DNA from: Zetaproteobacteria bacterium CG1_02_53_45
Lineage (GTDB): Bacteria > Pseudomonadota > Zetaproteobacteria > Mariprofundales > Mariprofundaceae
Length of the DNA: 33,104 nt
Direction: 5' to 3'
NCBI GenBank assembly: GCA_001871925.1
Contig: MNWZ01000146.1
Location: 1-33,104, forward strand
In this document: piece by piece, positions 21,338 through 30,416 of the stretch
Numbering within the stretch: position 1 is the stretch's first letter
Layout: each line of letters opens with the position of its first letter
The notes under the pieces: model-generated
Seen by the model: the letters and a program-made list of their open reading frames with translations, nothing else
What the model was told of the DNA's origin: nothing
The model's database searches: none
Position numbers and translations under genes: made by a program

Positions 21338-22402
21338 TCAATTGCTTACTGACCCCTGACGCCGTTCAAGCACAATAGATACCACGCTTTTTACCAGTGC
21401 CGCCATCGGAATGGCAATAATCACCCCGATGATACCCCAAAGCGCGCCAAACATCAGAATGGCGACGATAATGGCCACCGGATGCAGATTTACAATTTCA
21501 GAAAAAAGCCAGGGCACAATCACATTCGCGTCTACCGCCTGCACAATGCCGTAGGCCAGTACGCTATATGCCATAGTTTCTGTCCAGCCCCACTGGAAAA
21601 ATGAGAGCAGAATGACCGGAATGGTCACCACAGCCGCACCGACAAAGGGAATCCACACCGAGATGCCGGTCAGTACACCCAACAGCAACGCGTACTCATG
21701 GTCCATCCACCAGAAAACCAGCCACATGGTGATGCCGACAATAAAGGCTTCCCAGAATTTGCCGCGAATATAATTACCGATCTGGACATCCAGTTCCAGC
21801 CATACACGTTGCAACAGGGAGTGCTCTGTGGGTAAAAACTGCTGCCCCCAGATGATAATTTTCTCTTTATCCTTGAGGAAAAAGAAGACCATCACCGGCA
21901 CCAGTACCGCATAAACCAGCAGCGTAATTATGCCTGGAATCGATGCGATCGAGAATGAGAGCAGTGCCCCCCCCCACTCCTGCAGCTGCGCTGCAAGCGA
22001 TGCCGTAATTTTCTGAACATAAACCGGATTAATCCATTCGGCATAGTTGACCTGCAGTTGCTGCAGCATATCCCGGGTCGACTGCACATATTGCGGCGCC
22101 CGCGAAACCAGGCGTCCGATCTGTACAGTCAGCAGAGGTAAAATCGCCAGCAACGTCACCAGCAGCACCAGCATTGCACCACCGCCGGTCACGGCAATGG
22201 CCAGCATGCGCGGACACTTGCAGCGTCCCAGCAGATTGATAATACCATCGAACACATAAGCCAGCGCGATGGCCAGCAGTACCGGGGCCAGAATAGGCCC
22301 CAACAGCAACAGCAGTATAAAAATAACCAGCAGCGAGCCCAGCAGCATCACCAGTTCGGTGTCTGCCATGCGCTTGTCCAGCCACGCTTTTATGACGTAC
22401 AT
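21338..22402 (-). CDS. AI-2E family (PerM/TqsA-type) membrane permease
   Basis: A 354-residue polytopic inner membrane protein. I placed the start at ATG 22402 (MYVIKAWLDKRMADTE), which has AAGGA close upstream; a longer reading to 22498 adds a Cys-rich, unconserved stretch. Family marks are the N-terminal helices (LLLLLGPILAPVLLAIALAY), the PVMVFFFLKDKEKI segment, FLPTEH, GNYIRGKFWEAFIVG, ISVWIPFVGAAVVTIPVIL and the C-terminal GALWGIIGVIIAIPMAALV. Members export small molecules or act as Na+/H+ antiporters; the substrate cannot be told here. It overlaps the DUF4149 gene by 13 nt. Confidence 0.9.
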   Translation of the reverse strand: MYVIKAWLDKRMADTELVMLLGSLLVIFILLLLLGPILAPVLLAIALAYVFDGIINLLGRCKCPRMLAIAVTGGGAMLVLLVTLLAILPLLTVQIGRLVSRAPQYVQSTRDMLQQLQVNYAEWINPVYVQKITASLAAQLQEWGGALLSFSIASIPGIITLLVYAVLVPVMVFFFLKDKEKIIIWGQQFLPTEHSLLQRVWLELDVQIGNYIRGKFWEAFIVGITMWLVFWWMDHEYALLLGVLTGISVWIPFVGAAVVTIPVILLSFFQWGWTETMAYSVLAYGIVQAVDANVIVPWLFSEIVNLHPVAIIVAILMFGALWGIIGVIIAIPMAALVKSVVSIVLERRQGSVSN

Positions 22403-22887
22403 GAATCCTTGTTGGAGGGAGCTTTTGCGCCCAGTGCCACCAGTGTCGCAGCAGCAATGGCTGAGAGCAGGTGAATAACAGCGCTGACGCCATGCCACAT
22501 AGCAAACAGCTTGCGTTGCGGATTATCGTCTGCCACCTGATCCATCGGGCCGAGTTGCGCTTTCAGGTCAGCCAGAATCGGAGAAACTGCAAACTCGTTT
22601 GCGACAACGAACAGTGCAAGCAGAAGCAGTAAAATCCAGCGTAAACGGCCGATTTCGGCACCACTTTTCTGCATTCTCAACCAGAATACCATCACGGCAG
22701 CAGCCAGAAATATCAGTCCCAGGTTTGCCATATGAAAAATGGAGCCGGCCAGCGAACCGGCCAGTGCCAAACTGCCCGCCTTGGCAAACAGTACGGGTAC
22801 GACGACATAGCCCGACACCACCAGCAGCCCCAACATCAGCGCCAAGGCCAAACGCACGGCACCTGCGCGAACACAATCCACCTTCAT
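22390..22887 (-). CDS. DUF4149/TMEM205-like membrane protein
   Basis: A 165-residue protein with four membrane segments (about 10-35, 46-68, 80-98 and 133-155). It matches the DUF4149 pattern: GYVVVPVLFAKAGSLALAGSLAGSIFHMANL in the first half, and a short loop with LFAMWHGVSAVIHLLSAIAA in the last helix. Function is unknown in bacteria. It lies 24 nt after greA and overlaps the permease gene, suggesting one transcript carB-greA-DUF4149-permease. Confidence 0.85.
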   Translation of the reverse strand: MKVDCVRAGAVRLALALMLGLLVVSGYVVVPVLFAKAGSLALAGSLAGSIFHMANLGLIFLAAAVMVFWLRMQKSGAEIGRLRWILLLLLALFVVANEFAVSPILADLKAQLGPMDQVADDNPQRKLFAMWHGVSAVIHLLSAIAAATLVALGAKAPSNKDSCTS

Positions 22888-22911
22888 GTAATCACAACTC
22901 CCGCAGTCGCA

Positions 22912-23385
22912 TTAAACATACTTAATCGATTGAATTTCAAACTCACGTTCACCACCGGGTGCCTGAACCACTGCCACATCACCCTCTTCCTTGCCGATCA
23001 GGGCACGGGCAATCGGAGAAGTGATCGAAACCTTGCCATGTTCGATGCTGGCTTCATCAACACCGACAATCTGATAGGTCGTCTCGGTTCCCTCATTCAT
23101 ATCAATCAGTTCAACAGTTGCGCCGAAGACAATTTTTTCCGCACTAATCGCGGATGGATCAATCACATGCGCACGCGCAAGCCTGTCTTCTATATCAGCC
23201 ACACGCGCCTCATTCATGCCCTGCTCTTCCTTGGCTGAATGGTATTCGGCATTCTCTGAAAGGTCGCCATGCGCACGCGCCTCTTCGATCGTGGCAACGA
23301 TCTGATGCCGTTTTTCACCTTTCAGATAAGCAAGCATTTTGCGCAATTCCTCTGCGCCCTGCCTTGTCATTGGAACACGTTCCAT
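22912..23385 (-). CDS. greA: Transcription elongation factor GreA
   Basis: A 157-residue cleavage factor that rescues backtracked RNA polymerase. The start is ATG 23385 (MERVPMTRQGAEELRKML) because AAGGAG lies 7 nt upstream; a longer in-frame reading to 23436 adds 17 unrelated residues. The coiled-coil N-terminal domain carries the catalytic acidic tip HGDLSENAEYHSAKEEQ. The C-terminal FKBP-like domain has ATVELIDMNEGTE and SPIARALIGKEEGDVAVV. It follows carB by 79 nt, a frequent order in proteobacteria. Confidence 0.96.
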   Translation of the reverse strand: MERVPMTRQGAEELRKMLAYLKGEKRHQIVATIEEARAHGDLSENAEYHSAKEEQGMNEARVADIEDRLARAHVIDPSAISAEKIVFGATVELIDMNEGTETTYQIVGVDEASIEHGKVSITSPIARALIGKEEGDVAVVQAPGGEREFEIQSIKYV

Positions 23386-23464
23386 CTTTACTCCTTGGTT
23401 TAAAACAGTCAAAACGGGCAAGATATCAGACATCAATTATCCTTCCTTTCTAATATTTTAGAGC

Positions 23465-26400
23465 TTACTGTTGATGATATTCCTGAATACTTTTCACAGC
23501 CGTGACATCGGAATGCCCGGCGATGGCCTGAGCTGCCGCAAGACCGCCGGCCATGGTAGTGAAGTAGGCGATACCGCGCTCCAGAGCTGCCTGACGAATT
23601 GATTTGGAGTCACTGATGGTCTGTTCACCTTCTGTGGTGTTGATAATCAGCTTCACTTCATCGTTAAGCAGGCGATCGACAATATGCGGACGCACACCGT
23701 CAGTCACTTTGGCAACCTTTTCAGCCGCTATGCCTGCATCCGCCAGCGCCTTAAACGTGCCACTGGTCGCCAGCAGTGTAAATCCGGCATCCTTCAATAC
23801 ACGTCCGGTCTCAACAGCAATGGCCTTGTCTGCTTCCCTGACCGAGATAAATACACGGCCTGATTCCGGCAGGCGTACACCGGCACCGAGCTGCGCTTTG
23901 GAGAACGCTGCGGTAAAGCAGGCGGCGATACCCATTACTTCACCCGTAGATTTCATTTCAGGACTGAGCAACGGATCAACACCGCGGAACTTCACAAACG
24001 GGAACACCGCTTCTTTCACTGCGCGGAAGGTTTTCGGCTGTGGAATCTCGTATATGGCCTGCTCATCAAGTGACTGTCCGGCCATGATGCGCGCGGCAAT
24101 CTTGGCCAGTGGTTTACCTGTAGCCTTGGAAACAAACGGCACCGTGCGTGAGGCGCGCGGATTCACTTCGAGCACGTAAATCGTTTCACCCTGGATAGCG
24201 AACTGGATATTCAGCAGTCCTTTCACATTCAGGGCCAGACCAAGTGCTTCCGTCTGGCGGGTCACTTCAGCAATAATGTCATCAGAGATCGAGTGCGGAG
24301 GCATACAGCAGGCCGAATCACCTGAATGCACACCGGCCTCTTCAATATGTTCCATGATGCCGCCGATCACAACGCGCTTGCCATCGGCCAGTGCATCGAC
24401 ATCCAGCTCAATGGCCTGATTAAGGAAACGATCCAGCAGTACCGGATGATCCGGTGAGGCCTGTACAGCTTCTTTCATGTAGCGCAGCAGTCCCTTCTCA
24501 TTGTGCACGATCTGCATCGCACGACCACCGAGCACATAGGACGGACGCACCACAACCGGATAGCCGATCTCGTTGGCAACCAGGACAGCTTCTTCTGTGG
24601 AACGTGCCGTGCCGTTTTCCGGCTGCTTCAGCTTCAGTTCGTGCAGCAGCTTCTGGAAGCGCTCACGGTCTTCCGCCAGATCAATCATGTCGGGGCTGGT
24701 GCCGATAATCGGAACACCGGCAGCTTCCAGCGATTCGGCCAGCTTCAACGGTGTCTGGCCGCCGAACTGTACAATCACACCATACGGCCTTTCAGTCTCA
24801 ACGATGGCCATCACATCTTCAAAGGTCAGCGGCTCAAAATAGAGTCGATCCGAGGTGTCGTAATCCGTGGAGACGGTTTCCGGGTTACAGTTGACCATAA
24901 TGGTCTCATAACCGTCATCAGAGAGAGCGAACGCGGCATGCACACAGCAGTAATCAAACTCGATACCCTGACCGATACGGTTAGGGCCGCCGCCAAGCAC
25001 CATGATTTTCTTCGCATTGGTCGGACGCGCTTCACACTCATCTTCATAGGTGGAATAGAGGTAAGGTGTGTGTGCTTCAAATTCTGCAGCGCAGGTATCC
25101 ACGCGTTTGAATACAGGATTCACACCGGCAGCCTTGCGCGCCTTGCGCACACTCATCTCATCCGTGACCAGCAGTTGCGCCAGGCGAAGATCGGATAGAC
25201 CTTCACGTTTGGCTTCGAGCCACTCTGCTCTGGTCAGTGATGCCACATCACGCGCACACAGGGTGGCTTCGAGCAGAATCACGATGGTGATTTCACGGAT
25301 AAACCACGGGTCAATGCGGGTCGTTTCACAAACACGCGCTTCAGACCAGCCTGCACGCAATGCCTCGCCGACCCACCACAGACGCTCAGCGCCCGGCACA
25401 GCCAGCATTTCCTGCAGGAAGCGCTCTTCATCGACATCATCCGGAATAGACTTGTCAAAACCGCAGGAACCGGTTTCCAGTCCGCGCATAGCTTTGCCGA
25501 GACTTTCGTTGAATGAGCGGCCGATAGCCATCACCTCACCCACGGATTTCATCTGCGTGGTCAGGCGCGCATCCGCGCCCGGGAATTTCTCAAAGGCAAA
25601 GCGCGGCAACTTGGTCACCACATAATCGATTGTCGGCTCAAAGGCCGCCCATGTTTCGCCGGTAATATCGTTACGGATCTCATCCAGTGTGTAACCCACG
25701 GCCAGCTTGGCCGCAATTTTGGCAATCGGGAAACCGGTAGCTTTTGAGGCCAGGGCCGAGGAGCGCGACACGCGCGGATTCATCTCGATCACAATCAGGC
25801 GACCGTCAGCCGGATTGACGGCGAACTGTACATTCGAGCCGCCTGTTTCCACGCCGATCTCGCGCAGGATGGCAATAGAGGCATCACGCATGCGCTGATA
25901 CTCTTTATCCGTCAGCGTCTGTGCCGGTGCCACGGTGATCGAATCACCTGTGTGTACGCCCATGGCATCAAAATTTTCAATCGAGCAGATGATGACACAG
26001 TTATCCGCATGATCGCGCATCACTTCCATCTCGTACTCTTTCCAGCCGATAATCGACTCTTCTATCAGAATCTCATCGGTCGGTGATGCATCCAGGCCGG
26101 AGGCCGCGATCTGCTCAAACTCTTCCGGATTGTAAGCGATACCGCCGCCGGAACCGCCGAGGGTGAAGGATGGACGGATAATGATCGGATAACCGATCTC
26201 TACAGCCAGATTCCGCGCATCCTGCATGGTGTGGGCAAAACCACCGCGCGCCATTTCCAGACCGATATGATCCATGGCATGTTTGAAGCGTTCGCGGTCT
26301 TCTGCTTTATCAATCGCATCAGGCTGTGCGCCGATCAGCTGCACATTGAATTTTTCCAGAATGCCATGTTTATTCAGCGACAGTGCGCAGTTAAGCGCAG

Positions 26401-26680
26401 TCTGTCCGCCCATGGTCGGGAGGATCGCGTCAGGCCGCTCTTTCTCGATAATCTTGGCAACAACTTCCCAGGTGACCGGTTCGATATAGGTCGCATCGGC
26501 GAACTCCGGATCGGTCATAATGGTGGCCGGGTTGGAGTTGACCAGAATCACCCGGAACCCCTCTTCTTTCAGTGCCTTACAGGCCTGAACTCCAGAGTAA
26601 TCAAACTCGCAGGCCTGACCAATAACAATGGGTCCTGCTCCTAAAATCATGATGGATTGAATATCACTACGACGTGGCAT
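23465..26680 (-). CDS. carB: Carbamoyl phosphate synthase large subunit
   Basis: A 1071-residue, full-length enzyme making carbamoyl phosphate from bicarbonate, ammonia and two ATP for pyrimidine and arginine synthesis. The opening [22 protein letters not shown] is diagnostic. There are two homologous ATP-grasp halves: the first with [28 protein letters not shown] and [18 protein letters not shown]; the second with [30 protein letters not shown] and [18 protein letters not shown]. The C-terminal MGS-like domain (about 940-1065, [11 protein letters not shown] and NTTEGEQ) is the allosteric site for UMP and ornithine. carA, usually adjacent upstream, is absent: the next genes upstream form an unrelated operon, with a 200-bp gap. 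The AAGGAG is a rather long 12-13 nt before the ATG. Confidence 0.97.
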   Translation of the reverse strand: MPRRSDIQSIMILGAGPIVIGQACEFDYSGVQACKALKEEGFRVILVNSNPATIMTDPEFADATYIEPVTWEVVAKIIEKERPDAILPTMGGQTALNCALSLNKHGILEKFNVQLIGAQPDAIDKAEDRERFKHAMDHIGLEMARGGFAHTMQDARNLAVEIGYPIIIRPSFTLGGSGGGIAYNPEEFEQIAASGLDASPTDEILIEESIIGWKEYEMEVMRDHADNCVIICSIENFDAMGVHTGDSITVAPAQTLTDKEYQRMRDASIAILREIGVETGGSNVQFAVNPADGRLIVIEMNPRVSRSSALASKATGFPIAKIAAKLAVGYTLDEIRNDITGETWAAFEPTIDYVVTKLPRFAFEKFPGADARLTTQMKSVGEVMAIGRSFNESLGKAMRGLETGSCGFDKSIPDDVDEERFLQEMLAVPGAERLWWVGEALRAGWSEARVCETTRIDPWFIREITIVILLEATLCARDVASLTRAEWLEAKREGLSDLRLAQLLVTDEMSVRKARKAAGVNPVFKRVDTCAAEFEAHTPYLYSTYEDECEARPTNAKKIMVLGGGPNRIGQGIEFDYCCVHAAFALSDDGYETIMVNCNPETVSTDYDTSDRLYFEPLTFEDVMAIVETERPYGVIVQFGGQTPLKLAESLEAAGVPIIGTSPDMIDLAEDRERFQKLLHELKLKQPENGTARSTEEAVLVANEIGYPVVVRPSYVLGGRAMQIVHNEKGLLRYMKEAVQASPDHPVLLDRFLNQAIELDVDALADGKRVVIGGIMEHIEEAGVHSGDSACCMPPHSISDDIIAEVTRQTEALGLALNVKGLLNIQFAIQGETIYVLEVNPRASRTVPFVSKATGKPLAKIAARIMAGQSLDEQAIYEIPQPKTFRAVKEAVFPFVKFRGVDPLLSPEMKSTGEVMGIAACFTAAFSKAQLGAGVRLPESGRVFISVREADKAIAVETGRVLKDAGFTLLATSGTFKALADAGIAAEKVAKVTDGVRPHIVDRLLNDEVKLIINTTEGEQTISDSKSIRQAALERGIAYFTTMAGGLAAAQAIAGHSDVTAVKSIQEYHQQ

Positions 26681-26821
26681 GCGCTTTTCTCACTCCTTGA
26701 ACGGATGATCCGGTTCCAGACACAGAAAACGGGCAAGTTGGGGACTCACCCGTCAGTGCCGCCAACCCTAGCGTGATGAGGCTATCGGGAAAAGGAGCAA
26801 GGTGACATTTCTTATGTGTCA

Positions 26822-26852
26822 TTGATCATTAGCGGGGCTATCATGGTATAAT
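26822..26852 (+). promoter_or_regulatory. Orphan plus-strand promoter facing an antisense direction
   Basis: TTGATC (26822-26827), a 19-nt spacer and TATAAT (26847-26852) preceded by TGG form an extended -10 promoter. It points right, where only minus-strand genes lie, so it would make an antisense RNA to the 3' end of the TIGR04282-like gene. It could also be chance in an AT-richer gap. Confidence 0.25.
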
Positions 26853-26880
26853 CACAGCAAAAAGGCGGACTGAAAAGGTT

Positions 26881-27519
26881 TTACAGCCCTGCATTCCCTG
26901 ACTTGTTCAGTTTACTGATGTGTTCCCAGCCTGCCCTTATCGCCCGATCGACATCGGCCGGATGATCCACATCGAAACCGGTATCAAGCAATCTGCATGA
27001 GAGTTTTAAAGCATCGATATTGACCAAGGTCTGCTGCAACACCTGCGGCGTTGACCACTGCACCGCTTCAAAAATCCGGTGAGCGGCAGACAAGGCGACA
27101 AAATCGTACCCGCCATCCTCAACCGGCCCCAGCACGACATTACATTCATGCAATAAACCGGCGGCCTCCAGCAGTCGCGTCTCCGGCATATGCGGAGAAT
27201 CCGTGCCAAGCAACAGCACTGCATCCACCCCGTCAGCAAAAGCCTGATTGAGCTGCCTCTGCATGCGCATACCCAGATCACCCTCACCCTGAAGTTTCAC
27301 CGGCAAACCGAACGCTGCAAAAAAAGCATGCCCCGGATCATCGGCGGCAATCTCCACATCCTCAAACAACCGTATTGCCCTTTCGATCACCGTTGTAGCC
27401 ATGGCTGAATGTAACTCCGCGGCTCTGGCGGCTGAAAACCGGCGCATCAGGCGGGTTTTAACCTGTCCCGCCACCGGCGCTTTGCACATAATGATGACCC
27501 GCACATCAGCCACCTTCAT
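26881..27519 (-). CDS. TIGR04282/DUF2064 family glycosyltransferase-like protein
   Basis: A 212-residue nucleotidyl/glycosyltransferase-fold protein. Marks are VIIMCKAPVAGQVKTRL (the nucleotide-binding loop of this family), GDLGMRMQRQLNQAF, LLGTDSPHMP (metal-binding DS) and GPVEDGGYDFVAL. The family is annotated 'arsenosugar biosynthesis' because members sit in such operons, but no arsM or arsS-type radical SAM gene is present here, so that role is unsupported. Its ATG overlaps the TIGR04283 stop by one base. The two form the common TIGR04282/TIGR04283 pair, last in a three-gene operon headed by an ATP-grasp gene. Confidence 0.85.
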   Translation of the reverse strand: MKVADVRVIIMCKAPVAGQVKTRLMRRFSAARAAELHSAMATTVIERAIRLFEDVEIAADDPGHAFFAAFGLPVKLQGEGDLGMRMQRQLNQAFADGVDAVLLLGTDSPHMPETRLLEAAGLLHECNVVLGPVEDGGYDFVALSAAHRIFEAVQWSTPQVLQQTLVNIDALKLSCRLLDTGFDVDHPADVDRAIRAGWEHISKLNKSGNAGL

Positions 27520-28208
27520 CAGCGGACATGCCGGTACATCAGGACCAGTTCATCTGCAGGAGTCCCCAGCCAGTACAACAGGCGTATTTTCCACATCAGC
27601 AATACTGTTTTGATCACCCCGTGCAACTCCCAGCGGCGACCGCTGGTGATCGCCCTCTGTTTCAAACAACTGATGCGCCCTGCCCTGCGCAGCAGGGCTG
27701 AAAAGGCAATATCTTCCATCAGCGGCAACTCGGGAAATCCGCCCAGCGTTTCAAACAGGGAGCGGCGAACAAAGATACACTGATCTCCCGTACTGATTCG
27801 GGTCAGTCGTGAACGCATATTCATAAACCAGCCGATAACAGAGAGGGCGGGATGTCTGCCGGCAAGTCTCACATCAAAGCGACCGCCCACGCATCCAGCA
27901 TCAGCCATGGCCTTGCGAACAGCTGACACATGGCTTGAATCAATCACTGTATCCACATGAATAAAAAGAAGAATATTACTATTGCAATGGATCGATCCTG
28001 CATTCATCTGTATGGCTCTTCCCGCGTCCGAAGCTATCCAGCGCAACCCCGATTCAGCCAGCAGTGCCCGGCTGCCGTCAGTCGATCCGCCATCAACAAG
28101 AATCAATTCATCGGCTTTAAGGGCCGACAAACGCCGGATAAATTCCGGCAGTTCCCGCTGCTCATTGAGGACGGGAACAACAATTGCGACACTCACTTCA
28201 GCCTGCAA
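27519..28208 (-). CDS. TIGR04283 family GT2 glycosyltransferase
   Basis: A 229-residue family 2 glycosyltransferase without transmembrane anchors. It has VVPVLNEQRELPEFI, LILVDGGSTDGS, the DxD-like FIHVDT, GGRFDVRL, STGDQCIFVRR (donor-site GDQ) and a terminal RRWELHGVIKTVLLMWKIR that is typical of the family. The TTG start (28208) lies inside the upstream ATP-grasp gene; GTG 28196, four codons later, is an alternative. As with its partner gene, the 'arsenosugar' label in databases should not be taken as function here. The acceptor is unknown. Confidence 0.87.
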   Translation of the reverse strand: MQAEVSVAIVVPVLNEQRELPEFIRRLSALKADELILVDGGSTDGSRALLAESGLRWIASDAGRAIQMNAGSIHCNSNILLFIHVDTVIDSSHVSAVRKAMADAGCVGGRFDVRLAGRHPALSVIGWFMNMRSRLTRISTGDQCIFVRRSLFETLGGFPELPLMEDIAFSALLRRAGRISCLKQRAITSGRRWELHGVIKTVLLMWKIRLLYWLGTPADELVLMYRHVR

Positions 28209-29325
28209 TATCCAGAACCACCCAGCCGCTGCCGGGCTCCCGGAAGTTGGTTACCTGCCCTTTCCAGACACGGCCGGCCAGTGCAATCAGCTTCTCGCCA
28301 TGCATAAACAGGCGTATGTCGAGTTTCAGCGTTTGGCCGTTCACCTCAACTTCGGAGGCCGGAACCAGTTGTTGTGCGATGGTCTCCTCCCTTTCCAGCG
28401 AATCAAAACGCGTGCGACTGATCCCCTTGCCGATCACCACGCCCTTGCCGCCGTGGCGTGCAGCAGGTTTAAACACCCACTGTTTGCGCTCTGTCCATGC
28501 CTGCTCCATATCCATTTCAGACAGCTGCAACGTTTGCGGCGTCACGGCGCGAATCCGCTCAACCAGTTCAGGTGTCAGACACTGCTCCAGCAAGCCCTCC
28601 CTCCACCAGTCCACCATACGTGATTTATCCCCGATCAGGGCATAACTGCGCGGGTAGGGATTAAGCACCACCTGCCCTCTCTCATAAGCCTGCCGGATAT
28701 GGGCAACAGCTTCGCTTTCCAGATAAAAGTCGGTGTGCCTGTTGTAGATTGCATCGATCTTTTGACCGGCAAAAAACAGTCCGCCATCCTCCAGTTGCAG
28801 ATCTTCCGGACTGACCAGCACCACCCTGCGCCCCGCATTCTCAAGCAGTTGTGCATAAGCCTGCATTTCCTGATACATGTATTGAGCCGTCACATCTTCA
28901 TCCATAATAGCAACAGTCGTCCAATCGGCATGAAACATTTCAATCAGGCGCTGCTCCAGTGTCCCGACAAACTCCGGCATGTCAGACTGAGGCAGCCAGC
29001 GTCCCTCTCCGATATACAGGCCACCGGCGTTATTATTGATTTCTATGAGTTTAGGACCGTCTGCGGTCAAATGAAAATCGTACCCCATCAACAGGCTCGG
29101 CCATGCTGTTTTAATGCGGGCCGTTTCAGGCAACTGTGCAGAGATAAGCTGCAGATAGGCCGGGTTATCTTTCAGTTTGAACACAGCTCTGGCAAACGAG
29201 AGCATGGTATCAAATTCATGTTTCGAAATGGAAACAGCTGTTTCACTGGCAAGTGCGGTAGTCATGGGCGAAGCATAACCCAGTTGTTTTCTTTTGGCTT
29301 CACACTGCCGCCAAACCATCTGCAC
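28198..29325 (-). CDS. ATP-grasp enzyme of unknown substrate
   Basis: A 375-residue protein with ATP-grasp features: WVFKPAARHGGKGVVIGKGI (ATP-binding Lys and Gly-rich loop, about 286-305) and LKLDIRLFMHGEKLI followed by VTNFREPGSGW near the end. Unusually, PKLIEINNNAGGLY, which resembles the metal-binding ExN motif normally found at the C-terminal end, lies near residue 93-106, ahead of the nucleotide loop, hinting at a permuted or duplicated arrangement. The GTG 29325 start has no clear ribosome site; ATGs at 29319 and 29265 are alternatives. It overlaps the glycosyltransferase gene by 11 nt. ATP-grasp enzymes join an acyl group to an amine or thiol, so a peptide or amide bond on a glycosylated product is possible (inference). 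Confidence 0.78.
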   Translation of the reverse strand: MQMVWRQCEAKRKQLGYASPMTTALASETAVSISKHEFDTMLSFARAVFKLKDNPAYLQLISAQLPETARIKTAWPSLLMGYDFHLTADGPKLIEINNNAGGLYIGEGRWLPQSDMPEFVGTLEQRLIEMFHADWTTVAIMDEDVTAQYMYQEMQAYAQLLENAGRRVVLVSPEDLQLEDGGLFFAGQKIDAIYNRHTDFYLESEAVAHIRQAYERGQVVLNPYPRSYALIGDKSRMVDWWREGLLEQCLTPELVERIRAVTPQTLQLSEMDMEQAWTERKQWVFKPAARHGGKGVVIGKGISRTRFDSLEREETIAQQLVPASEVEVNGQTLKLDIRLFMHGEKLIALAGRVWKGQVTNFREPGSGWVVLDIAG

Positions 29326-29432
29326 AGGCTGAAATCAGGGGCGATCTGCAGAGATATTTTGCACTGTTCTCAACCTCGCTTACGCAAGCTAGACTCGATT
29401 CGCATATATAGCCGGTCATGAGGGGGAGACAA

Positions 29433-30413
29433 ATGAGCAAAGTGAAAGTCATCGGAGAAGCCTTGGCCAACCTGCCCTGGCAGGAGAAGCCGCAGGGCTC
29501 AACAGATGTGGTCTGGCGCTATGACCGGAACCCGATCATTCCGCGCAATCCATTTTTCGGTGCCAACAGTACCTTTAACAGCGCGGCCGTGCCGTTTAAC
29601 GGCAAGTTCGCCGGCGTCTTCCGCTGCGACTCCACTGCGCGCGAAATGCAGATCCATGCCGGTTTCAGTGATGACGGTATCAACTGGCGGATCAATCCCG
29701 AGCGCATCCGCTTCATCAACGCGGATCCGGAAGTCACACGCTGGGAATACGGTTATGACCCGCGCGTGGTCTGGATCGAGGATCGCTATTACGTCACCTG
29801 GTGTAACGGTTACCACGGTCCGACCATCGGTGTGGCCTGGACGAAGGATTTCAAGACGTTCCACCAGCTGGAAAACGCATTTCTGATCTTCAACCGCAAC
29901 GGCGTACTGTTTCCGCGCAAAATCAACGGTAAATATGTGATGTTGTCGCGCCCCAGCGATAACGGCCATACACCGTTCGGCGACATCTTTCTCAGCCAGA
30001 GTCCGGATATGATTCACTGGGGCTGCCACCGCCATGTCATGGGCACAACTGATGGCTGGCAATCCACCAAAATCGGCGCCGGGCCGATCCCGATTGAAAC
30101 CAGCCAAGGGTGGCTGATGATCTATCACGGCGTGCTGACCTCCTGTAACGGCTTTGTTTACAGCTTTGGCGCCGCCCTGCTCGATCTCGATGAGCCGTGG
30201 AAAGTGATCCATCGCTCGAAGAACTTCTTGATTGCGCCGTGGGAGCAGTATGAATGTGTGGGCGATGTGCCCAATGTCACCTTCCCGTGTGCGGCGCTGA
30301 CGGATGCGCCGAGCGGCCGCATTGCCATCTATTACGGATGCGCCGATACGGTGACCGGGCTCTGTTTTACCACCGCGCAGGCGGTGATCGACCATCTCAG
30401 GGCCGGAAACTGA
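29433..30413 (+). CDS. GH130 family glycoside phosphorylase or hydrolase
   Basis: A 326-residue, five-bladed beta-propeller enzyme of glycoside hydrolase family 130, which mostly phosphorolyses beta-1,4- or beta-1,2-mannosides. ATG 29433 ([20 protein letters not shown]) follows AGGGGGAG; an upstream ATG at 29418 adds five residues. Marks are [107 protein letters not shown] and GWLMIYHG. There is no signal peptide, so it is cytosolic. The sugar transporter begins 3 nt downstream, so transport and intracellular phosphorolysis of a mannosyl-type oligosaccharide are likely coupled. The exact linkage cannot be read from sequence. Confidence 0.9.
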   Translation: MSKVKVIGEALANLPWQEKPQGSTDVVWRYDRNPIIPRNPFFGANSTFNSAAVPFNGKFAGVFRCDSTAREMQIHAGFSDDGINWRINPERIRFINADPEVTRWEYGYDPRVVWIEDRYYVTWCNGYHGPTIGVAWTKDFKTFHQLENAFLIFNRNGVLFPRKINGKYVMLSRPSDNGHTPFGDIFLSQSPDMIHWGCHRHVMGTTDGWQSTKIGAGPIPIETSQGWLMIYHGVLTSCNGFVYSFGAALLDLDEPWKVIHRSKNFLIAPWEQYECVGDVPNVTFPCAALTDAPSGRIAIYYGCADTVTGLCFTTAQAVIDHLRAGN

Positions 30414-30416
30414 GTT

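Noticed and set aside
22403-22498. N-terminal extension of the AI-2E family permease
   Set aside because: It is a Cys-rich, unconserved reading that overlaps the DUF4149 gene; ATG 22402 fits the family start.
24503-25198. 231-residue plus-strand ORF within carB
   Set aside because: It is a shadow of the highly conserved carB coding sequence.
26881-28208. Arsenosugar biosynthesis cluster
   Set aside because: Only the two glycosyltransferase-like families are present; no arsenite methyltransferase or radical SAM arsenosugar enzyme is in the window.
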